Notes: generated by a model not told the origin, from the sequence alone. A stretch of DNA of 64,000 nt from Caldimicrobium sp964493015 (GCA_964493015.1 CAZBLU010000001.1:34646-98645), one strand, 5' to 3'. Shown: positions 33,934 through 42,761, numbered from the stretch's first letter. Numbers and translations are program-made.

Positions 33934-34128
33934 AAAGACATCTCCATGTTAAGCCTTTTAGGCATACTGATAGGCATAGGTGTTATAATCTTTATCGCAG
34001 GAGCAGTCCTTTTTGCCTTACTCTTTTATGGTGTGCTCCTCTATCGCCTTTATCAATTTATTAAATTTTTTTGGCAAGCATTTTTTAGGAAATTGTCTGA
34101 ACCTAATAAAAAAATCCTTAAGCCGTAG
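33934..34128 (+). CDS. Small membrane protein, possibly truncated by the gap
   Basis: A frame open from just after the gap (KDIS) through an ATG at 33946 to a stop at 34128. From the ATG it gives 60 residues: two adjoining hydrophobic stretches (about 4-33) and a basic, aromatic tail (YQFIKFFWQAFFRKL). No ribosome binding site is visible before the ATG, so the real start may lie in the gap. The function is unknown, and no domain can be assigned. Confidence 0.45.
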   Translation, partial: KDISMLSLLGILIGIGVIIFIAGAVLFALLFYGVLLYRLYQFIKFFWQAFFRKLSEPNKKILKP

Positions 34129-34240
34129 AGGCCTCCCAAATAGCCCTTAGATTTTCTTTTTACACTAAAACTTTATCTCGAAATCTCTGGATTAATTAAA
34201 TAGTGCGTAACTCACTTGGTTGGAATATACCTATAATGAT

Positions 34241-35143
34241 CTAATTGTTAAAAAAGGTGAGGTAGTCGTAAATATAGCCAGCGGTGATGGCCATTAGAAA
34301 CCAGCCAGCTACATAGTAAAGGACAATTTTCAAGGGCAAAAATCTGAGAGTAGCCATTATGGTGGGAAGACAAATACCACTTGAAGCCAAAAGAAAAACC
34401 ATAGCCTGACCAGGAGTTAAACCAAGATCAATTAGAGCCCGTGCGATGGGGACCTCTTCTCCTGAGCATACATAAATCGGCACAGAGACAAGGGCAATTA
34501 AAAGATAAGAAAAGGAAAATTTTGAAAACATGGTAATTTTATCGGAAGGCAATAGGGCAACTAAAAGGGAGGCCAAAAGCAATCCTAAAAGGACATATTT
34601 ACCAATGGCCAAGCCCTCGCAAGTGAACTCTCTTAAGAAAGCTCGCCAATCCCCCTTCTCATGAGAAGCAACTTCAGGTATAGCTATTTCCCTTTCCTCC
34701 TTCTTGAATAAGTAAATGGAAAGAAAAGCCAAGAGATTAGCAAAAATTAGGGTAAATAAGACCCTAAAAAGGGCAAACTTAGTTTTTAGCATCCCAAGGG
34801 TAAGCAAAAAAGTAACAGGCGAAATGACTGGAGCAATCATAAGAAAGGAGAGGGTGGGAGCAAAGGTTCGAGAGAGGTTATTAATAAATATAGCTAAGGG
34901 AATGACTGAACAGGAACAGACAGGAAGTATAGAGGCCAAGAGACTGGAAAAAAGAGGAGCCAATTTGGAAGATCTAAGCACCTTGACCAAAAACCCTGGT
35001 CTCAAATAAATCTTAAGAAAGGTGGTGAATAGAAGGGCTAAGAAGAAATAAGGTAAAACCTCTTTGGTGTAATCCAAAAAGATTTGCCAAAATTTTGTGA
35101 TGAAAACCAAAGGGTCTCCTCCTATAGAGTTCTTATAGAGCAT
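34241..35143 (-). CDS. Permease of the DUF318/ArsP-like (UPF0718) family
   Basis: A 300-residue membrane protein with eight or more helices. The motif LPVCSCSVIPLAI (two Cys one residue apart) and the second-half counterpart PIYVCSGEEVPIA are the mark of the DUF318 permeases, which include the organoarsenical exporter ArsP and the Cu/Zn exporter type SO_0444. Cysteines in the motif point to a soft metal or thiol-reactive substrate. The usual neighbours (ArsR regulator, thioredoxin-like partner) are missing, so no substrate can be named. The start may be later, at the GTG of VFITKFW. Confidence 0.82.
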   Translation of the reverse strand: MLYKNSIGGDPLVFITKFWQIFLDYTKEVLPYFFLALLFTTFLKIYLRPGFLVKVLRSSKLAPLFSSLLASILPVCSCSVIPLAIFINNLSRTFAPTLSFLMIAPVISPVTFLLTLGMLKTKFALFRVLFTLIFANLLAFLSIYLFKKEEREIAIPEVASHEKGDWRAFLREFTCEGLAIGKYVLLGLLLASLLVALLPSDKITMFSKFSFSYLLIALVSVPIYVCSGEEVPIARALIDLGLTPGQAMVFLLASSGICLPTIMATLRFLPLKIVLYYVAGWFLMAITAGYIYDYLTFFNN

Positions 35144-35310
35144 TTTACATCAGAACAAAAGATTTGTAAGTCTAAGGATTTATCAACTGAGAGAAGAATG
35201 TATTTATTACTTAACAAATATGGTGACAAAACAATTTTTTAAAGAGAGAAATCACCTTGAAAAAATTACAAGGGCAATTAATATACGAATACAGGAGGAA
35301 AAATAAATTT

Positions 35311-36027
35311 ATGGAAAAGGCTACAAAGATTCCAGCTAAAAGTTCAGAGGAAATTATAGAAGAAGCAAAAAAATATCCTCTTTTTACCTTTGCTGATATT
35401 CTCCTTGCTCTTAAAGCTCATCCAGAATGGCTGGAAGAATTGAGAAAACTTATACTCACTGCCGAGCTTCTGGAACTCCCAAAACGCTTTGAAGAATTGG
35501 TGCAACGTGTAGCAAAAATAGAAAAAGATGTGGAAATCCTTAAGCAAGATGTGGCAGTACTTAAGAAGGATGTAGCAATCCTTAAAAGTGACATGGCCTA
35601 TGTTAAGGGAGAGGTGGGGCGATTGAAAGGTAAAGATTTTGAAAGGGAAGTTAGAGATAAATACTATGCCTTCTTCGGAAAAATTCTGAGAAAATCTAAG
35701 CTTATTCCCATCCCAGAGCTCCTTCCCCTCTTAGAGGAAGCTGAGGAAAGGGGGTTAATTACTGAGGAGCAATTTGACTCCTTCCTTAAGATTGACCTTG
35801 TTATAGAGGGCCAAATTAAGGCAACTAAAAAACCTGTTGTGCTTGCCGTAGAAGTCTCCTTTAGTTTGTATGAAGAGGATATTGATAGAGCCTCAAGCCG
35901 AGCTGATATACTTGCTCAACTGCTGAAGAAAGAAGTTATCCCAACTGTTGTATTCGTTGAGGCCAAAAATGAAATCCTTCAAAAGGCAGAAGATAAAGGA
36001 ATTCTTCTCATAAAAGCTACCTATTGA
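35311..36027 (+). CDS. Coiled-coil protein with a PD-(D/E)XK nuclease-like C-terminal domain
   Basis: A 238-residue protein. Residues 1-55 are helical, 60-110 a coiled coil with repeated VAxLKxDV heptads, and 115-238 look like a PD-(D/E)XK fold: GKDFEREVRDKY (Glu), IDLVIEGQI (Asp), VVLAVEVSFSLYEEDI (Glu-x-Ser instead of Glu-x-Lys) and VIPTVVFVEA. Such proteins (DUF3782-like) are abundant in thermophilic bacteria and cyanobacteria with no known target; the missing Lys may make it inactive. The start at ATG 35311 is chosen because AGGAGG lies 12 bases before it; an upstream TTG lacks a binding site. It stands alone, in an accessory-looking stretch. Confidence 0.7.
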   Translation: MEKATKIPAKSSEEIIEEAKKYPLFTFADILLALKAHPEWLEELRKLILTAELLELPKRFEELVQRVAKIEKDVEILKQDVAVLKKDVAILKSDMAYVKGEVGRLKGKDFEREVRDKYYAFFGKILRKSKLIPIPELLPLLEEAEERGLITEEQFDSFLKIDLVIEGQIKATKKPVVLAVEVSFSLYEEDIDRASSRADILAQLLKKEVIPTVVFVEAKNEILQKAEDKGILLIKATY

Positions 36028-36177
36028 TATTATTAGCTTCCAGCCTACCCTTTCAACTCCTCTGCACAATAGATTCATAGAGGCAAGTTTTTAATTATAT
36101 GGGATTAATAGAAATGGAAAAATTATATGCTATACTGATAAAAAATAGGTGAAGAATAAACCTGCCTGGAGGTCTCT

Positions 36178-36507
36178 ATGAAAGATAGGATGACCTTTCT
36201 TTATGTAACTACTTCCTCCTTAGAAGAAGCCCAAAAATTAGCGAAGATTCTTCTTGAAAAGAGGCTCTGTGCCTGTGTTAATCTCTATCCTCAGGTGAAA
36301 AGTCTCTACTGGTGGGAAGGAAAAATAGATAGCTCTGAAGAGACTATTATGATTGTTAAAACAAGAGAAGCCCTTGTTTTTGAGGTTGAGAAGACCATTT
36401 TAGAAAATCACTCCTATTCTTGCCCCTGTATTGTGAAAATTCCTGTTGAACCTATCTTTAAACCCTTTGAAGAATGGCTCTTCAAGGAGACAAATCCTGA
36501 GGTTTAA
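36178..36507 (+). CDS. cutA: Divalent cation tolerance protein CutA
   Basis: A 109-residue CutA1 family member, a very heat-stable trimer of ferredoxin-like subunits linked to copper tolerance by unclear means. FLYVTTSSLEEAQKLAKIL, RLCACVNLYPQVKSLYWWEGKI and EETIMIVKT are the family blocks. GGAGG lies 8 bases before the ATG, and hisF follows 17 bases later. A Tyr/Trp pair (YWWEGK) forms part of the conserved groove. Confidence 0.94.
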   Translation: MKDRMTFLYVTTSSLEEAQKLAKILLEKRLCACVNLYPQVKSLYWWEGKIDSSEETIMIVKTREALVFEVEKTILENHSYSCPCIVKIPVEPIFKPFEEWLFKETNPEV

Positions 36508-36523
36508 GGAGGAGTTAAAACCA

Positions 36524-37303
36524 ATGCTTAGCAAAAGAATTGTTGTTTGTCTGGATGTGAAGGATGGAAAAACCACTAAAGGGGTCAAGTTTAAAGATAA
36601 CATTGAAGTGGGTGATCCTGTGGAGATGGCGGAGAAATATTATTTAGAGGGGGCTGATGAGATAGTCTTTTACGATATAACTGCCAGTGCGGAGCACAGA
36701 GGGATTATGATTGATGTAGTGAGGAAGACGGCAGAACGCATTTTTATTCCCTTTTCTGTGGGAGGAGGGATAAAAAGTGTGGAAGACATGCGGGATGTCC
36801 TTCTTGCAGGGGCAGAAAAGGTCTCGGTTAACACGGCAGCAGTGCTAAACCCCAAACTCATCTATGAGGGGGCTAAGGCCTTTGGCTCACAGTGTATTGT
36901 CCTTGGCATGGATGTAAAAAAGGTGGAGAGGTCTGCCAAGATACCTTCAGGCTATGAGGTCTGGATTAAAGGGGGAAGGCAACCTATGGGTATTGATGCC
37001 CTCTGGTGGGCAAAAGAAGCAGAAAACCTTGGGGCTGGAGAGATCGTCCTAAACTCCATAGATGCCGATGGCACCAAAGAGGGCTATGAGCTCACTTTGA
37101 CCCAGATGATATCTGAGGCAGTTAATATTCCAGTTGTTGCCTCAGGTGGCGGCGGCCATCCAGAACACCTTTATCAGGTATTAACTCAAGCCAAAGCAGA
37201 TGCCGCTCTTATTGCCTCCATGGTCCACTTTGGCCTATACACCATAAGAGAAATTAAAGAATACCTTGCCCAAAAGGGAGTTAAAGTAAGACTTAAGTGG
37301 TAG
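36524..37303 (+). CDS. hisF: Imidazole glycerol phosphate synthase subunit HisF
   Basis: HisF is the cyclase barrel that, with ammonia from HisH, makes imidazole glycerol phosphate and AICAR in histidine synthesis. The 259 residues show the two catalytic Asp regions, VVCLDVKDGK (Asp near residue 10) and LNSIDADGTKEGY, and the phosphate-binding loops VGGGIKS and ASGGGGH. The start at 36524 gives the normal N-terminus MLSKRIVVCLD, with AAGGAGG about 11 bases upstream; a longer frame begins inside cutA. Other his genes are not in the window. Its end overlaps the TVP38 gene on the other strand by 11 bases. Confidence 0.94.
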   Translation: MLSKRIVVCLDVKDGKTTKGVKFKDNIEVGDPVEMAEKYYLEGADEIVFYDITASAEHRGIMIDVVRKTAERIFIPFSVGGGIKSVEDMRDVLLAGAEKVSVNTAAVLNPKLIYEGAKAFGSQCIVLGMDVKKVERSAKIPSGYEVWIKGGRQPMGIDALWWAKEAENLGAGEIVLNSIDADGTKEGYELTLTQMISEAVNIPVVASGGGGHPEHLYQVLTQAKADAALIASMVHFGLYTIREIKEYLAQKGVKVRLKW

Positions 37304-37892
37304 CATTGAGATAGTTTTCTAGCCTCTTTTTAAAGAGCAAAAAGAGAAGAAAGGCCAAAATAAAGGCCCCTGTGACAATAATAATTCTATAGGGATGACC
37401 TCCATAGACCACATCCCCCTGAATAGCTAAAGCAAGAGTGCCAGGAGCTCTGCCAAGATTAGAGACTATCATGAAGGTCCTAAAGGAAATGGGCATAAAG
37501 GCCATAAGGTAATTCAGGAGATCCTTGGGAAAACCTGGAAAAAGATATAATAAAAAGACCCCATAAAGACCATATCTCCGAAAGACCCTTTTGACCTTAA
37601 AGTAATAGGGATTAGCTTCATACTTAGTAAAAAATTGTCTTCGCAATTTCCTCATCAGAGTGAAAGCAATACCTGAGCCAAGGAGAATACCAATTGTGCT
37701 TAAAACAAAACCCACGAAGGCACCAAAGAGAAAACCTCCAATAAAACCTGTTACTTCACCAGGTAGTGGGGCTATAATTACCTGCAGTGCCTGTAACAAG
37801 ACAAATATTAGTGCCCCTAAAAAGGGGTTTTCCTTAACTATATCCCTTAAGAAAGTTCTATCACTCCACAGAGAAAGAAAGCTCTCCCACAC
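37293..37892 (-). CDS. TVP38/TMEM64 family membrane protein (DedA-like)
   Basis: A 199-residue membrane protein of the TVP38/VTT group, related to DedA lipid-handling proteins. The re-entrant motif PLPGEVTGFIGGFLFGAFVGFVLS (key part PGEVTGFIGGFLFG) and GSGIAFTLMRKLRRQF are visible, followed by FLFPGFPKDLLNYLMAFMP with the second half loop. Relatives move polyprenyl phosphates or other lipids between leaflets. It begins two bases before the radA stop side on the same strand, so it is co-transcribed with radA. Confidence 0.86.
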   Translation of the reverse strand: MWESFLSLWSDRTFLRDIVKENPFLGALIFVLLQALQVIIAPLPGEVTGFIGGFLFGAFVGFVLSTIGILLGSGIAFTLMRKLRRQFFTKYEANPYYFKVKRVFRRYGLYGVFLLYLFPGFPKDLLNYLMAFMPISFRTFMIVSNLGRAPGTLALAIQGDVVYGGHPYRIIIVTGAFILAFLLFLLFKKRLENYLNATT

Positions 37893-37894
37893 AG

Positions 37895-39217
37895 CTAAAA
37901 ACCAAAGAGCTCAGATAAGAGCTCTCTTAAGGTTCTGAACTGGACTATCTTGAGGGAAGAAAACTCTTTCCTATTGCCTGGCATCTCGGGCACATAGGCT
38001 ATCTGAAAGCCCTTCTTTTCAGCCTCTTTAAGTCTTAAAGAGATTTCTCTCACAGGCCTTAACTCACCTGCTAGGCCGACTTCCCCAATGTAGATTGCCT
38101 TTTCAGGCAAATCTCTTTCTAAGAGATTAGCCACAAGGGCTATAGCTATGGCAAGGTCTGCTCCAGGATCCTGGATGCGCAGGCCTTCTGCAATTTTTAC
38201 AAAAACATCCTTATCTCCAAAATTGAGTCCAAGTCTTTTCTCAAGTATGGCACAGAGAAGACTTAATCTCACAGGGTCAAAGCCAACAGCCTGTCTTCTG
38301 GGCATGGCAAGAAAACTTTTAGTAACCAGGGCCTGGCCTTCAACCAAAAGGGGCCTTGTGCCCTCAAGAATACAAAAGACTGCTCCATTCCCTGAAAGAA
38401 AAAACTCCTCATACTGGGAATGAGACTGTAACCCCCGCTCAGTCATCACAAAGACCCCAATCTCATTCACCGCTCCAAAGCGATTTTTAATGGCCCTAAG
38501 GATTCTAAAGCCCCTTTCTCTCTCCCCCTCAAGATAGAGGACCACATCTACCAGGTGTTCGAGAACCTTGGGCCCTGCAATTAGCCCCTCCTTGGTTATA
38601 TGGCCTACAAGAAAAACCGTGATACCCCTTTCCTTGGCTAACCTCAATAGGGTATTGGCACACTCCCTTACCTGGGAGACACTTCCTGGTGATGAGGAAA
38701 GCTCTGGTAAATAGACAGTCTGGATAGAGTCCACAATGACCACCTGAGGCTCTACCTCCTCACAAAGCCTTAGAAGAAGCTGTAAGTCTGTCTCAGAGGC
38801 AAAATAAAAATCGCCCACAAGGGAAAGCCTCTCTGCCCTGAGCTTAACCTGTTCAGCTGACTCCTCAGCAGAAAAATAGAGGACTCTATATCCCCTATTA
38901 GCAAGGTTTGCTGCTGTTTGCGTAAGAAGGGTTGATTTCCCAATCCCAGGATCACCCCCTATGAGAATGAGAGAGGCTGGCACAAGGCCTCCACCAAGGA
39001 CAAGATCAAACTCCTCAAGACCTGTAGAAAGCCTTGGTTTTGCCTCATAACTTATCTCTGAGAGCCTTAAAGGCCTTATTTCTCTCTTAGAAAAGCCCTT
39101 TACCTTTTCCTTCTTCTCCTCAATGACCTCCATGAAGGAATTCCAGGTCCCGCAATCAGGACATCTCCCAAGCCACTTTAAACTCCTATATCCACAGCTC
39201 TGACACTGATAACTCAT
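37895..39217 (-). CDS. radA: DNA repair protein RadA
   Basis: RadA (Sms) is a RecA-like branch-migration helicase in recombinational repair. The 440 residues contain an N-terminal Cys4 zinc finger (Cys5, Cys8, Cys19, Cys22), Walker A GGDPGIGKSTLL, the RadA-specific KNRFG within AIKNRFGAVNEIGVF, and a C-terminal Lon-protease-like domain (PRRQAVGFDPVRLSLL onward, without active residues). The zinc finger start MSYQCQSCGY fixes the ATG. It overlaps the glycosyltransferase gene end by 4 bases. Confidence 0.96.
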   Translation of the reverse strand: MSYQCQSCGYRSLKWLGRCPDCGTWNSFMEVIEEKKEKVKGFSKREIRPLRLSEISYEAKPRLSTGLEEFDLVLGGGLVPASLILIGGDPGIGKSTLLTQTAANLANRGYRVLYFSAEESAEQVKLRAERLSLVGDFYFASETDLQLLLRLCEEVEPQVVIVDSIQTVYLPELSSSPGSVSQVRECANTLLRLAKERGITVFLVGHITKEGLIAGPKVLEHLVDVVLYLEGERERGFRILRAIKNRFGAVNEIGVFVMTERGLQSHSQYEEFFLSGNGAVFCILEGTRPLLVEGQALVTKSFLAMPRRQAVGFDPVRLSLLCAILEKRLGLNFGDKDVFVKIAEGLRIQDPGADLAIAIALVANLLERDLPEKAIYIGEVGLAGELRPVREISLRLKEAEKKGFQIAYVPEMPGNRKEFSSLKIVQFRTLRELLSELFGF

Positions 39218-40722
39218 GCTCCCTCATCCTTTACCTTATCCTTTACCAAAATTCCCCTCCAGAGGGAATAGACCTTGCTCTTTCCCTCAATTTTAATGAC
39301 CACCTCATCAAGCTTCTTTGCCTCTTTTAGATAGGGCGGTTCATCTGACCACTTTTTCACCAAAAAAACCTCCCTCCCCACTAACTCTTCATCCCTTCTC
39401 CATAAATGATATTGATTGTCTATCCTATTTTCAAGGTTTAACACATAGGCATGAGGGTGACCCTTCATATAGAAGGCAAGGGAGCTTGCTATTTCCCTGT
39501 GACTGGTGAGTAAAGGCAAAGTGGGATCATAATGCTTCTCAACAACCCTGGCAAGCTCAGGCCATCCATAAAATTTGACAAAGAGTTCTTTTACCTTAGC
39601 CCCAAAGAGCTCTGGCCTCTTTGGAGCCATGAGTAGCAAGAGGGATAGCCCTATACAAAAGACCAAGTTTAGCTTTAAAAGGAGATAGCGCCCTCTCTTC
39701 TGCCTCCCAAGATAAAGCACCCAAAAAAAGCTTGTCACAAAAAGGGGCATAAGCCAGTTGTGATTAAATTCCACAAAAAGAGAAAGGCAAAGTAAGGGAA
39801 AAAGGGGGACAAAGGAGAAGAAAAAGGAAAGCATAAGAAACCTAAGTTTAGTCAAAGTATCCTCATCAAGCTCCCTAAAAGAACCCTTCACATAGAGCCT
39901 TAAAAGGGGAAGAAATTTTAGACCCCAAAAAACTAAAAGGGGCACAAAAAAAGGGCCATAAAGGGGCAAAAGTCCACCATAAAAGGTAAGGTAATAGGAA
40001 AACTTTAGGGCAGGGCGACTAAAGTGCTCCTCTGTATGTTTAATTAGCGTAAATTGATGTTTAATATTCCAGTAGAGATTTGGAAGTAACATAATAATGG
40101 GTATAATAAAAATAAGCAGGGTCTCTCTTTTCTTTAAAAGGGTTCTTTCAAAGAGAAAGAGATAGCCAAGGCTTAAAATATAAAATAGAAACATGGTCTG
40201 TTTAGTGAGGAGCCCAAGACCTATGGAAAGACCTGTAAAGAGGGCCCACTTAAGAGAAGGTCTTTCCAAAAAACTTACAAGCCCATAAAAGGAAAGTATC
40301 CAAAAGAAGAGAAGAGGAGGATCAATGGTCATCACAAAACTGTAGAGGAAAAAGATAGGAGTGAAGGCTAAGGTAAATAGGAGAAACCTTCCAGCAGCAA
40401 AGCCAAAACACTTACTATAGAGAACGTAGGCTATAGCAAGAAAAAGGGTATTGGATAAAAGGGCAGGAAATCTTACAGCCCACTCACTATGTCCTAAAAA
40501 GGTGGTGGAAAGATGAATAAGCCAGGCAACCATAGGGGGTTTACTATAATATCCCCAATCAAGGGCCCTTGACCAGTCCCAGTAATAGGACTCATCATAA
40601 GAAAGGGGAAGCGGAAGCTCAAGGAGATAATAGAATTTCCCTACAAAGAGGAGGAGAAGAACTAAGCCCCCTCCACTTAAGAGATAATCCACAAAATACC
40701 TTTTCTTAAACGCCCTTTCCAT
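39214..40722 (-). CDS. Glycosyltransferase family 39 (ArnT/PMT-like) membrane protein
   Basis: A 502-residue membrane enzyme with about 11 helices and the PMT-family first loop LSYDESYYWDWSRALDWGYYSKPPM (key motif DESYYWDW with the catalytic Asp-Glu). Relatives transfer a sugar from a polyprenyl phosphate, for example aminoarabinose to lipid A or mannose to proteins. The C-terminal 100 residues are periplasmic (AYVLNLENRIDNQYHLWRR). The PAP2 phosphatase overlapping its start (17 bases) supports work on lipid-linked sugars. The acceptor cannot be told. Confidence 0.85.
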   Translation of the reverse strand: MERAFKKRYFVDYLLSGGGLVLLLLFVGKFYYLLELPLPLSYDESYYWDWSRALDWGYYSKPPMVAWLIHLSTTFLGHSEWAVRFPALLSNTLFLAIAYVLYSKCFGFAAGRFLLFTLAFTPIFFLYSFVMTIDPPLLFFWILSFYGLVSFLERPSLKWALFTGLSIGLGLLTKQTMFLFYILSLGYLFLFERTLLKKRETLLIFIIPIIMLLPNLYWNIKHQFTLIKHTEEHFSRPALKFSYYLTFYGGLLPLYGPFFVPLLVFWGLKFLPLLRLYVKGSFRELDEDTLTKLRFLMLSFFFSFVPLFPLLCLSLFVEFNHNWLMPLFVTSFFWVLYLGRQKRGRYLLLKLNLVFCIGLSLLLLMAPKRPELFGAKVKELFVKFYGWPELARVVEKHYDPTLPLLTSHREIASSLAFYMKGHPHAYVLNLENRIDNQYHLWRRDEELVGREVFLVKKWSDEPPYLKEAKKLDEVVIKIEGKSKVYSLWRGILVKDKVKDEGA

Positions 40723-41308
40723 AGATCTTCTTGCAGGTTATCTTATAAATTTTAATTCCCAAAAGGGCCCAAAGCAAACCTAAGAAATACCCGCAAAGGA
40801 CATCTAAGGGATAGTGATGACCAAGATAGATCCTTGAATAGCCTACAAGAAGGGTAAAGAGGAGAAAAAAGGGTGCTCCTTTGGGGTAGGCTAAGCTCAA
40901 GAGGAAAGCTCCATAGCCAGAGTTTGAGGCATGACAGGAAGGAAAACTGAGGGTGCCCTTCTCTTCCTTAGGGTTTTCAAGGAAGTGAAAGCCTCCCTTA
41001 GTATAGTAATAAACCTTGGGAAGCTCAGCAAAGGGCCTTTCCCTGTTCACCAGGGGCTTTAAGACCTTTCCACAGGTAAAATCTGTCACAGGATATCCAA
41101 GCATCAAGATGAAAAATAATACCAGAAAGGCCCTTACATGCTTTAGATAAAAGGCCCAAATGGCAAGTAAAAGGCTAACAATAACAAAAAAACCATAGAG
41201 CGTCTCTCCCTGACTAAAAAAGGGTAAAATCTTATCTCCCAAAGAGAGCCTTGTGTGATTGATGAGGTAAAAAATTTTTATATCAAATTCTAAGAGAGGC
41301 TCAATCAA
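40706..41308 (-). CDS. PAP2 family phosphatase, membrane-bound
   Basis: A 200-residue integral membrane phosphatase. The three-part PAP2 signature is complete: KVLKPLVNRERPF, SFPSCHASNSGYGAF (His of the second motif) and YSRIYLGHHYPLDVLCGY (catalytic His-Asp). Family members act on undecaprenyl pyrophosphate, phosphatidate or lipid A. Placement between a GT39 enzyme and a transaldolase, with overlaps of 4 to 17 bases, suggests one transcript; an envelope lipid substrate is the simplest reading. Confidence 0.9.
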   Translation of the reverse strand: MIEPLLEFDIKIFYLINHTRLSLGDKILPFFSQGETLYGFFVIVSLLLAIWAFYLKHVRAFLVLFFILMLGYPVTDFTCGKVLKPLVNRERPFAELPKVYYYTKGGFHFLENPKEEKGTLSFPSCHASNSGYGAFLLSLAYPKGAPFFLLFTLLVGYSRIYLGHHYPLDVLCGYFLGLLWALLGIKIYKITCKKIYGKGV

Positions 41309-41961
41309 AGAATCTGTATCCCCGCCTTTCTTGCATCCTCCAAGAATTTGGTAAGCCCTATATCAGTGAGAGGATGTTTCAGCATTTGCTCAAGGACCTT
41401 AAAGGGGATAGTGGCTATGTCCACACCAAGTTGAGCACATCTTCTCACATGGTCCACATGTCTAATGCTTGCTGCAATAATTTCTGTCTCCAGGCCATAA
41501 ACCCCATAAAGATGGACAATCTCCTCAAGCACCGCCATACCATCATAACCTATATCATCAATTCTTCCAAGAAAAGGGGACACATAGGTGGCCCCAAGTT
41601 TGCCAGCAACCAGGGCCTGCAAAGGTGAAAAAACAAGGGTCACATTAGTCTTTATACCCTCCTCTGTAAGCACTTTTATAGCCTTAAGCCCTTCAGTAGT
41701 AAAAGGAATTTTAATCACCACATTTGGACCCATTTGTGCAAGGGCCCTTGCCTCTTTGATCATACCCTCGCTATCAGTGGCAATCACCTCAAGAGAGACA
41801 GGTAAATCTGGAACCTCCCGAAGTATCTCAAGGGCTGCCTCTTTCCAAGGCTTCCCCGTTTGAGATAAAAGGGTAGGATTAGTAGTTACTCCGTCTAATA
41901 TCCCCCACTCTTTGACCTTTCTAATCTCTTCAATCTTTGCTGTGTCCACAAAGATCTTCAT
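41305..41961 (-). CDS. fsa: Transaldolase-like fructose-6-phosphate aldolase
   Basis: A 218-residue member of the small transaldolase (TalC/FSA, MipB) family. MKIFVDTAKIEEIRKVKEWGILDGVTTNPTLL is the N-terminal block (key part GVTTNPTLL), VVIKIPFTTEGLKAIK contains the Schiff-base Lys, TNVTLVFSPLQAL and ATYVSPFLGRIDDIG follow. Short transaldolases of this class either exchange dihydroxyacetone units in the pentose phosphate pathway or split fructose 6-phosphate; in thermophiles transaldolase activity is usual. The ATG is preceded by AGGAGGTTAGGTT. Confidence 0.92.
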   Translation of the reverse strand: MKIFVDTAKIEEIRKVKEWGILDGVTTNPTLLSQTGKPWKEAALEILREVPDLPVSLEVIATDSEGMIKEARALAQMGPNVVIKIPFTTEGLKAIKVLTEEGIKTNVTLVFSPLQALVAGKLGATYVSPFLGRIDDIGYDGMAVLEEIVHLYGVYGLETEIIAASIRHVDHVRRCAQLGVDIATIPFKVLEQMLKHPLTDIGLTKFLEDARKAGIQIL

Positions 41962-41964
41962 AAC

Positions 41965-42426
41965 CTAACCTCCTATACCTAAATTTTTCTCTCCTAAAGC
42001 TTCCAGAACCTTCTTCTCAAACAGAATAGACTCACTCAATAGCTCTCTTGCAAGCTCAATCATATTAGCAAACAATCGCTCTAACTCCTCTGGCATGTAA
42101 GTATGAACAACCTCATTTCTTAAGGCTCTTGCCTGTAGCCAAAGTTCTCCCTTTTTTAAGAACCCAGCCCTTTCGAGTCTAAGCAATCTATTTCTCAAGG
42201 TATCAGATTTTTCTGCAAATAGATATAGTTCCAACGTGCTCATTAAACTCAAAGCCATTTCTACGAATTTTACAAACCTGAAGGACAACGCATCATAGCT
42301 CTTAAGTTCCTCCTCGGTATAATCTTTTTGACTATTAAAGGGCTCATAGTTCATAAGACTATCCTCAAGGAGCTCTTTTGCCCTTTTGAAATGATTATAA
42401 CTCCTCAAGATTAATTCTCTTTGCAT
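41965..42426 (-). CDS. HEPN-domain protein, putative RNase toxin (HepT-like)
   Basis: A helical HEPN protein of about 153 residues, ending MIELARELLSESILFEKKVLEALG. The RX4-6H catalytic motif is visible as RNEVVHTY in RALRNEVVHTYMPEEL, so it may be an active ribonuclease toxin. It is paired with the overlapping MNT nucleotidyltransferase gene upstream, as in HepT/MntA modules, where the MNT partner AMPylates and silences the toxin. The start is put at ATG 42426 (MQRELILRSYNHFKRAKELL), which fits the family; an ATG at 42459 would lengthen it by 11 residues deeper into the MNT gene. Confidence 0.8.
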   Translation of the reverse strand: MQRELILRSYNHFKRAKELLEDSLMNYEPFNSQKDYTEEELKSYDALSFRFVKFVEMALSLMSTLELYLFAEKSDTLRNRLLRLERAGFLKKGELWLQARALRNEVVHTYMPEELERLFANMIELARELLSESILFEKKVLEALGEKNLGIGG

Positions 42427-42685
42427 TTTTGAGTATTTCCCTACAAAAGGGATCATCATCTTTATAGACCACTACATCTATATCTTCCTCACATTCAAGA
42501 AAGAATCTTGCCTTTACCTCAAGCCTAAGTTTAACTGGATCCACAGGCTTTGCAGGGAATAGGAGAAGATCTATATCACCACCTCTTAAGTCTTCCCGAA
42601 GACGAGACCCAAAAAGATAAATCTCTCCCTTAAAATCCCTCAAAGCCTTTTTAAGGGCCTTCTTTTCTTCAGGGCTAAGCCTCAT
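42395..42685 (-). CDS. MNT-type nucleotidyltransferase, putative antitoxin (MntA-like)
   Basis: A 96-residue minimal nucleotidyltransferase. The Pol-beta motif GSRLREDLRGGDIDLL (Gly26-Ser27, Asp37 and Asp39) and a third acidic residue in EEDIDVVVY are present, so it should bind ATP and magnesium. In the MntA/HepT system such a protein adds AMP to a Tyr next to the HEPN RX4-6H motif; the toxin here has a Tyr right after it (VVHTY). The gene overlaps the HEPN gene by at least 32 bases, typical of toxin-antitoxin pairs. Confidence 0.82.
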   Translation of the reverse strand: MRLSPEEKKALKKALRDFKGEIYLFGSRLREDLRGGDIDLLLFPAKPVDPVKLRLEVKARFFLECEEDIDVVVYKDDDPFCREILKNAKRINLEEL

Positions 42686-42761
42686 TATTTTTTTAAGTTT
42701 AGCATGCCATAAGGCTTTTACAAGCTATTTTTAAAGACTCTCCCCATGTAAACTAAAAGTG

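Noticed and set aside
33946..34128. Calling the small membrane protein complete from ATG 33946
   Set aside because: The frame stays open to the gap edge and no binding site is visible, so completeness cannot be claimed.
35257..35310. TTG start for the PD-(D/E)XK-like protein
   Set aside because: There is no ribosome binding site before it, while AGGAGG precedes the ATG at 35311.
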